Shown here: piece after piece, positions 7,310 through 11,955 of the stretch
Numbering within the stretch: position 1 is the stretch's first letter
How the letters are laid out: every line of letters starts with the position of its first letter
Assembly: GCA_002358905.1 (NCBI GenBank)
Contig: DEPT01000015.1
Span: forward strand, 1-11,955
Direction: 5' to 3'
Length of the DNA: 11,955 nucleotides
Origin: Akkermansiaceae bacterium UBA3385
GTDB taxonomy: Bacteria; Verrucomicrobiota; Verrucomicrobiia; Verrucomicrobiales; Akkermansiaceae
Made by a program: the position numbers and the translations under genes
Notes under the pieces: generated by a model
What the model saw: only the letters and a program-made list of their open reading frames with translations
Told to the model about the DNA's origin: nothing
Database searches by the model: none

Positions 7310-7326
7310 CCCACCACACAACGACT

Positions 7327-8535
7327 ATGGACAAGACTGTTTGCGAACTTTTTGCAGGTGTTGGCGGTTTCAGATTAGGACTGGAACGGCTCAATTCCGG
7401 GTGGGAAACGGTCTGGTTCAGCCAATGGGAACCAAAAGCTTCGCGCCAATGGGCACATGAGTGCTATGTGAGCCATTTCGGCGCTTGTGTAGACAGAAAA
7501 GGCGAATACACAACGTGTCTTGACATAGCAACTGTAAACAAGGAAGATATCCCCGACCATACGCTTCTCGTTGGAGGGTTCCCTTGTCAGGATTACTCTG
7601 TGGCACACAGTCTTTCTACAGAGCAAGGCATACAAGGTCAGAAAGGCGTACTCTGGTGGCAGATTTACGAGACGATTAAAGCCAAAAAGCCGCCGTTCTG
7701 CTTGTTCGAGAATGTTGATCGCTTGCTCAAATCCCCCTCCAAGCAGCGCGGACGCGACTTTGGTGTGATGCTTGCATGCCTGAGCGAGCAAGGTTATGCC
7801 GTAGAATGGCGCGTTGTCAATGCAGCCACCTATGGTGCAGCTCAGCGCCGCCGCCGTGTGTTTATCTTCGCCTACCGCAACGACACAGCATATTTCAAAA
7901 AGCAGCAGAATTTGTCCGGCCAGGCTATCATTTCGAAAAAAGGATTCTTTGCCAAGGCTTTCCCCATCAGCCAAATGACAACACCTGACTGCGGCTATCT
8001 GGGCAATGATATAACCGCAGTATCAGACAAATTCGCATTCGATTTCTGCAACGCGGGATACATGATTAATTCCGAAATCCACACCGCCAAGGTAACGGAA
8101 ATTGAAGAACAGCCCATACTCCTTGGACAGATTCTTGAGAGCAATGTTCATGAGCAGTACTACATCAGCGAGGAAAAGCTGCCCAAGTGGGAATACATGA
8201 AGGGAGCGAAGCGTATCCCCCGCGTGGCTGCCAACGGGCATGAATACTTCTTCTCAGAAGGCCCCGTCGCCTTCCCTGACCCCTGGGACAGACCCGGTCG
8301 CACCATGCTGACCAGCGAAACCTCACTCAACCGCAGCACCCACGTTGTCGAAGACCCCGGCACCCTCCGCAAGCGTCTCCTCACCCCCCGAGAAGCCGAA
8401 CGGCTCCAAGGCTTCGATGACGACTGGACTGCCACCGGCATGCCCGAACGCATGCGCTACTTCTGCATGGGTAATGCTCTAGTTGTTCCCATGATTACAC
8501 GAATGGGGAAGGTGCTGGATGAACTTCTTGATTAA
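7327..8535 (+). CDS. DNA (cytosine-5-)-methyltransferase of the R-M pair
   Basis: The 402 residues carry the C5-MTase motifs in order: motif I FAGVGG (9-14, SAM binding), motif IV GGFPCQDYS with catalytic C87, motif VI ENV (128-130), motif VIII QRRRRVF (173-179), motif IX REAERLQGF (355-363) and motif X GNALVVP (382-388). The target-recognition region lies between about 185 and 345. The enzyme moves a methyl group from SAM to C5 of cytosine and protects host DNA from the endonuclease just upstream. By analogy with M.Sau3AI the product would be GAT(5mC). It has its own strong promoter, so it can be made independently of the nuclease. Its end is convergent with the DUF2971 gene, and no clear terminator is visible in the 67-base gap. 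Confidence 0.93.
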   Translation: MDKTVCELFAGVGGFRLGLERLNSGWETVWFSQWEPKASRQWAHECYVSHFGACVDRKGEYTTCLDIATVNKEDIPDHTLLVGGFPCQDYSVAHSLSTEQGIQGQKGVLWWQIYETIKAKKPPFCLFENVDRLLKSPSKQRGRDFGVMLACLSEQGYAVEWRVVNAATYGAAQRRRRVFIFAYRNDTAYFKKQQNLSGQAIISKKGFFAKAFPISQMTTPDCGYLGNDITAVSDKFAFDFCNAGYMINSEIHTAKVTEIEEQPILLGQILESNVHEQYYISEEKLPKWEYMKGAKRIPRVAANGHEYFFSEGPVAFPDPWDRPGRTMLTSETSLNRSTHVVEDPGTLRKRLLTPREAERLQGFDDDWTATGMPERMRYFCMGNALVVPMITRMGKVLDELLD

Positions 8536-8602
8536 CTGATGTATAGCAAAAAGACAAGCAACAATCAACAGGTACTTTTCGATACCATGTTTATACAACA
8601 CC

Positions 8603-9508
8603 TTAGTCATTTTCCCAACACCCGTCAAATACAGGACGCATTACTCCAGAATCATCCAGCGCGTACGAATTGCGAGTAAAACTAGCTTTCGTAACAACTA
8701 CATCATCAGGAATCAAGTATTTCTCTCTTTCTTTGCTCGAGAAATATATCATTTTCTTTGCATCCTCTCTCGTAAGAGGACAAGCAGGTCCTAGAACAAT
8801 TTTTTTTATATACGGTGTCGCTATATTGGTAAAATACATCGGTGGCATAGTATAATCTACGCGAGAAACATCAGCTAGAGAGGACAAAGGAAGCCTGTAC
8901 TCCTCTTCATAAGCCCAATCCCCATCTTTAGTACACATAATTCTCCACCAATATTCAGAGCCTTTCTTTTCAGCCTCTTCTTCAGTCCGCGATGCCTCTG
9001 GAAATCGTACTCTTTTTCTATCGCTCTGGTACTTGCATTTTACCAATAATTGTCTGGCAATACTAGTTTTCAACATTCCGTCATTTTCATCCAGAAAGGC
9101 CTTAATATACTTAATTTCAAAACCCAGTTCAGCCAATTTTGACAAAGTCATAAAAACATAGCGTTCTTTATCGTTTGCATGTGCAGCATGCTCAGGGTCA
9201 AAATAAGTAAATTGGAACTCAATACATGCACCTGCATACTTATCTGCATAATTGCCCCACATCGGTGCACAATCCGATTTCGCAGTAAAAGAAACAAACC
9301 CTCGGGTAGAATACGTACTTTCTTCCCCCGGCAGATATCCAGCCGGGGTCATTTCTTGTGGATCATTGCTATCTTTTCGATAACAAACTCTGAAATCTCC
9401 ATACCGCAACAAACCTTCTAAAGCCTTTAAAGAAATATACTTATACAGCGTGATTTTACCTGCTACTTCAGGTCTAGGCGAGACTATTATTTCAAGATAT
9501 TTGCTCAT
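8603..9508 (-). CDS. DUF2971 family protein
   Basis: A 301-residue soluble protein of the DUF2971 family, whose function is unknown. Its signatures are LYKYISLKALEGLL (21-34), the SNDPQE box (47-52), VSFTAKS (72-78), APMWGNYADKYAGACIEF (81-98), and W198-x-x-E-E-E-Y-R-L (198-206) after TKDGD. The ordered, invariant-looking N-D-P, W..YA and EEEYR elements suggest an enzyme-like fold, but no reaction is known to me. It begins 13 bases after the putAbiC stop without a Shine-Dalgarno, so the two are probably co-transcribed. DUF2971 genes are often found in variable and defence regions, which fits the restriction system and abortive-infection-like gene beside it. A defence role is inferred from context only. 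The DNA is AT-rich compared with the TPR gene. Confidence 0.85.
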   Translation of the reverse strand: MSKYLEIIVSPRPEVAGKITLYKYISLKALEGLLRYGDFRVCYRKDSNDPQEMTPAGYLPGEESTYSTRGFVSFTAKSDCAPMWGNYADKYAGACIEFQFTYFDPEHAAHANDKERYVFMTLSKLAELGFEIKYIKAFLDENDGMLKTSIARQLLVKCKYQSDRKRVRFPEASRTEEEAEKKGSEYWWRIMCTKDGDWAYEEEYRLPLSSLADVSRVDYTMPPMYFTNIATPYIKKIVLGPACPLTREDAKKMIYFSSKEREKYLIPDDVVVTKASFTRNSYALDDSGVMRPVFDGCWEND

Positions 9509-9521
9509 AACTTAGAAATTT

Positions 9522-10400
9522 TTATTCTTCTGTTCCATATTTGCTTGATAACCGCATCATATCGTCAAACTCGGTTATAAATTCTTCATCCACAATAAAA
9601 TCAGGTATAATACGACGAGCAATTGCGCCGATTCTAAGTAAGTATTGTCTCATCTTCTGACCAACAACATGATTTTCCGCGCCGGCATATAGATAAATCA
9701 TGAACTTATGCGGATTCGAACATGTAGACATGATAGTCTGAACATATTTCTCCGCAAGAGGCTGTTCAAAATTATCGATAGCATACTGCAAAACATCCAT
9801 CATTGCGCAATGCCAACACGCTAGATTCTCATATCGGTCTAAAAAGAAATGTTTATCCCCTTGTATTGCAAGTTTGTTATTTTCGAGATAATACATTCTT
9901 TGTAACATATGCATATGAAAATCTCTAACTGCCCTAGGTCCCACTTCATTTATTCTCTCTACAAACTGACCATTGCACTCACGTTTATGAGAAACAGTAA
10001 TGCTATCACTTAACTGAACAGCAATCGAAAGGCGCCGATACATTTCATCGACTTTCTGCGCATTTTCAGCCAGCTTAACCTGCGCTTCAAATTGCCGGGT
10101 TTGAGCTTCACTAACCTCTCGCTGTTTCTCCATTTCGTCACGTTGAAGTTTCAAATCTGCTCTCTGATTTTTCAAATCTTCTCGTTGCAATCTTATCTGT
10201 TTTTGCTGCAGAAATAATGAATACATCACACCAAAAAAAGCCAAAGCAGATATTACAGGATTCAAAACTCCATACATGTCACCAAACTCACCTATATTTC
10301 CGGGCAAATCCAGTTTGGTGAAAAAATGTATGAGATAAGGGTATATAAAAGCTATAGTGGTAGATACCAGCAAAAAGATAAGCCAAGGTGTAATTCTCAT
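9522..10400 (-). CDS. Putative phage abortive infection membrane protein (putAbiC-like)
   Basis: The 292 residues have the layout of the putative phage abortive infection family related to lactococcal AbiC. A first membrane helix (about 6-27) is followed by GEFGDMYGVLNPVISALAFFG with a second membrane helix (about 44-64), then a Gln/Arg/Glu-rich coiled coil (65-125) and a soluble C-terminal domain with W196HC and many aromatic and His residues. The G-x-FGD-x-x-G-V-L-N-P element and the following Q-rich coiled coil are what I recognise. Both membrane helices near the N-terminus predict an inner-membrane anchor with a cytoplasmic tail. It lies between the ATPase gene (17-base gap) and DUF2971 (13-base gap) and is in very AT-rich DNA. 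Abortive infection activity is a family-level suggestion and not proven here. Confidence 0.75.
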   Translation of the reverse strand: MRITPWLIFLLVSTTIAFIYPYLIHFFTKLDLPGNIGEFGDMYGVLNPVISALAFFGVMYSLFLQQKQIRLQREDLKNQRADLKLQRDEMEKQREVSEAQTRQFEAQVKLAENAQKVDEMYRRLSIAVQLSDSITVSHKRECNGQFVERINEVGPRAVRDFHMHMLQRMYYLENNKLAIQGDKHFFLDRYENLACWHCAMMDVLQYAIDNFEQPLAEKYVQTIMSTCSNPHKFMIYLYAGAENHVVGQKMRQYLLRIGAIARRIIPDFIVDEEFITEFDDMMRLSSKYGTEE

Positions 10401-10401
10401 A

Positions 10402-10429
10402 ATTATAATAGAAAACTTTATGCAGTCAA
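10402..10429 (-). promoter_or_regulatory. Possible internal promoter for the putAbiC-DUF2971 pair
   Basis: On the minus strand, TTGACT (10429-10424), a 16-base spacer and a perfect TATAAT (10407-10402) overlap the end of the ATPase gene. The -10 ends one base before the ATG at 10400, so transcription would start at or within the first codons. Either the mRNA is leaderless from a site very close to the -10, or the match is fortuitous in AT-rich DNA. Confidence 0.4.
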
Positions 10430-11791
10430 AGAATTGAGAAAGCTTTCCAATTCATCACGCAGGCGGGACAATGCGTAGAGGGGCAAATCCAGGAGGGTTG
10501 CTGATTTGTGATTATATTCGGGCTTCTTGAAGGGGATTTCGTTTCTGCAGAACGGTTTTAACGAGGTTCTGACAGCTTGTTTCGGCTGGAAACGCTGGCA
10601 ATAGACATGCAGGCTTTTTGCCTGGGTATTCCGGCCACTCTTTACCTCGATAGGCACGATATTGCCGCGCACGGTGCAAAGAAAATCGATTTCAGCCTTG
10701 GCATTCTTTTCTTCACTGGCCCAGTAGCAGGGAGAAAGCCCGCAATCTGCACGCAATTCCTGCTGCACAAACTGCTCCGTCAATGCTCCCTTGAAATCAT
10801 CGAAAACAGCATCGCCATCCATCAGAGTACCGGCATCCAGTTCACATGCGGCAGAAAGCAAACCAACATCCAGCACAAAGACCTTGCTGATACCTGCAGC
10901 CCAGTATGAAGACATGGGCAAACTGGGAGTCTTGACGCGGGGTACCGGGACGATGAGTCCGGCATCCTGCAACCAACGCAAAGGGAACTCCAGATTCCTT
11001 CGACGAGCACCTTCATATACCTCGCCATACACAAAGCGCTTGTTTTCCTTAGCGAGCTGCTGAGGAACGGAGTCCCAAACCAGATTCAAATTCGGCAAGG
11101 ATTCAGAGGGCGCATGCTTGCTAAAATCGCCTCGATAGGCATTCAGCAAGTTCAACTGAACTGTGCGCACCGCTTCATAATCCCGGGTATCAGCAAACAA
11201 TTCCACAGCTTCAGGCATACCGCCCACGTAAAAATAAGTGCGCAGATGGCGGATGTAATCTGAAGCAAAAGTATGAATTAACGGCCAGTCGCCTTTCTGC
11301 ATCAGGTTGACCAGTTGTTCGTTACCGGTTGCCAGCAGGAATTCGGAAAAACTCATGGGATACAGATCCAAACGGTCAACCTTACCCACCGGGTAGCCCG
11401 TTCCCACATGGTCAGCAACACCGAGCAATGACCCAGCGGCCATGATAGAATATTCTCGCGCTTCCTCACAGAAATATTTCAAGGAAGTAAGCACAGCCGG
11501 ACACTCCTGAATCTCGTCCAGAATAATCAGGGTATCCTTCGGCTTAACCGGGCAGCGCGCCAGCACAGCAACGGATTCAAGCAACCGAGAAACATCAAAA
11601 TCCTGGCTAAAAGCATTCCTTGCGCGTTCGCTGTTATCAAAGCGGATATAGGCAACGTGTTTGAAACTCAAGCGCCCGAATTCCTGCATCAACCAGGTCT
11701 TGCCCACCTGGCGAGCTCCCATCACCAAGAGAGGCTTCCGCCGGGGATTTTCGTGCCATTTTTTGAGCTGTTCCAAGGCAAATCGTCGCAT
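10418..11791 (-). CDS. AAA-family ATPase with DUF4143 C-terminal domain
   Basis: The 457 residues have an AAA domain with Walker A MGARQVGKT (24-32, K31) and Walker B LIILDEIQE (88-96, D92/E93), then the AAGSLLG segment (118-124). The C-terminal DUF4143 region (about 210-400) ends in a PD-(D/E)xK-like element: E367-I-D369, then IEVKSG with E382 and K384. This common bacterial family has no settled function. Ideas include stress or toxin-antitoxin-like roles. The ATG at 11791 is fixed by an AGGAGG four bases upstream and a consensus promoter. Its stop is 17 bases before the putAbiC start, so it may head a three-gene transcript. However, its base composition is less AT-rich than the two genes below it, which may have joined later. 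Confidence 0.9.
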   Translation of the reverse strand: MRRFALEQLKKWHENPRRKPLLVMGARQVGKTWLMQEFGRLSFKHVAYIRFDNSERARNAFSQDFDVSRLLESVAVLARCPVKPKDTLIILDEIQECPAVLTSLKYFCEEAREYSIMAAGSLLGVADHVGTGYPVGKVDRLDLYPMSFSEFLLATGNEQLVNLMQKGDWPLIHTFASDYIRHLRTYFYVGGMPEAVELFADTRDYEAVRTVQLNLLNAYRGDFSKHAPSESLPNLNLVWDSVPQQLAKENKRFVYGEVYEGARRRNLEFPLRWLQDAGLIVPVPRVKTPSLPMSSYWAAGISKVFVLDVGLLSAACELDAGTLMDGDAVFDDFKGALTEQFVQQELRADCGLSPCYWASEEKNAKAEIDFLCTVRGNIVPIEVKSGRNTQAKSLHVYCQRFQPKQAVRTSLKPFCRNEIPFKKPEYNHKSATLLDLPLYALSRLRDELESFLNSLTA

Positions 11792-11795
11792 TTTT

Positions 11796-11801
11796 CCTCC
11801 T
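11796..11801 (-). promoter_or_regulatory. Shine-Dalgarno of the ATPase gene
   Basis: The plus-strand CCTCCT reads AGGAGG on the coding strand, four bases before the ATG at 11791. It is the only clear Shine-Dalgarno in front of a gene in this window and fixes the start. Confidence 0.85.
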
Positions 11802-11819
11802 TTTTTTCAGTCTGAAATC

Positions 11820-11847
11820 ATTATATCCCTTTACCATTGATTGTCAA
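11820..11847 (-). promoter_or_regulatory. Consensus sigma70 promoter of the ATPase gene
   Basis: On the minus strand, a perfect TTGACA (11847-11842), a 16-base spacer and a perfect TATAAT (11825-11820) precede the Shine-Dalgarno. Both hexamers match at all six positions. The -35 lies eight bases from the first 34-bp tandem repeat. Confidence 0.8.
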
Positions 11848-11855
11848 TACTAATT

Positions 11856-11955
11856 CACAAAAACCCAAGGGACTTTTCGGGTATAGCAGCACAAAAACCC
11901 AAGGGACTTTTCGGGCATGGTAGCACAAAAACCCAAGGGACTTTTTGTCGCAGTT
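11856..11955. repeat. Tandem 34-bp repeats (three copies, running off the window)
   Basis: Copies start at 11856, 11890 and 11924, exactly 34 bases apart. Each begins CACAAAAACCCAAGGGACTT. The first two copies differ at only three positions, all in the last nine bases of the unit. The third diverges after its first 22 bases and is cut by the window edge. There are no unique spacers between them, so this is not a CRISPR array. The array abuts the ATPase promoter, so a regulatory role is possible. Confidence 0.85.

Noticed and set aside
7267..7326. A controller (C) protein gene for the R-M system
   Set aside because: The gap is 60 bases and no small helix-turn-helix frame lies there or just upstream of the endonuclease gene.
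8536..8602. A terminator between the convergent methyltransferase and DUF2971 genes
   Set aside because: Only a four-base-pair GGTA/TACC stem is visible, with no T-run after it.
11856..11955. 34-bp repeats as a CRISPR array
   Set aside because: The units are contiguous with no unique spacers, and no cas gene is nearby.

Overview
The window looks like a chromosomal accessory region of a Gram-negative member of the PVC group. An Akkermansia-like gut Verrucomicrobiota is my best guess. The reasons are a surface protein built from chlamydial-type GGAI/FxxN repeats, a one-chain siroheme-decarboxylase-like protein, and genes that almost all lack a Shine-Dalgarno sequence. The genus is inferred from style, not proven.

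Layout, left to right. (1) 1-1359, minus: the N-terminal 453 residues of a secreted polymorphic-membrane-protein-like (Pmp) surface protein, cut by the window edge. (2) 1360-1600: a divergent intergenic region with a strong promoter for the Pmp gene. An 11-bp perfect inverted repeat has one arm between the -10 and -35 of that promoter and the other arm just before a tyrosine recombinase gene. This looks like an invertible on/off promoter. (3) 1601-2614, plus: that recombinase. (4) 2731-3822, plus: an AhbA/AhbB-like (siroheme decarboxylase, Lrp/AsnC-fold) protein. (5) 3823-4493: 671 bases without a convincing gene. It holds a 211-bp MITE-like element with terminal inverted repeats and a 10-bp direct duplication, then a strong terminator. 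(6) 4494-5609, minus: a cytoplasmic TPR/Sel1-repeat protein.

(7) 5797-8535, plus: a type II restriction-modification pair, a Sau3AI/MutH-family endonuclease followed by a C5-cytosine methyltransferase with its own promoter. The expected target is GATC. GATC occurs only 10 times in the 11,955 bases (about 47 expected for random sequence), and one of those sites lies inside the -35 box of the methyltransferase promoter. (8) 8603-11791, minus: three closely spaced genes, read from right to left. They are an AAA ATPase with a DUF4143 C-terminus, a membrane coiled-coil protein of the putative abortive-infection (putAbiC) type, and a DUF2971 protein. A consensus promoter with a good ribosome-binding site precedes the ATPase. 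(9) 11856-11955: three tandem 34-bp repeats directly upstream of that promoter, running off the window.

How the parts may work together. The right half is a small defence island: restriction-modification facing a putAbiC-DUF2971 pair, in visibly AT-richer DNA than the TPR and integrase genes on its left. The left end may be a self-contained phase-variation cassette of recombinase, invertible promoter and surface protein. That hypothesis rests on sequence layout only and is the most interesting one here.
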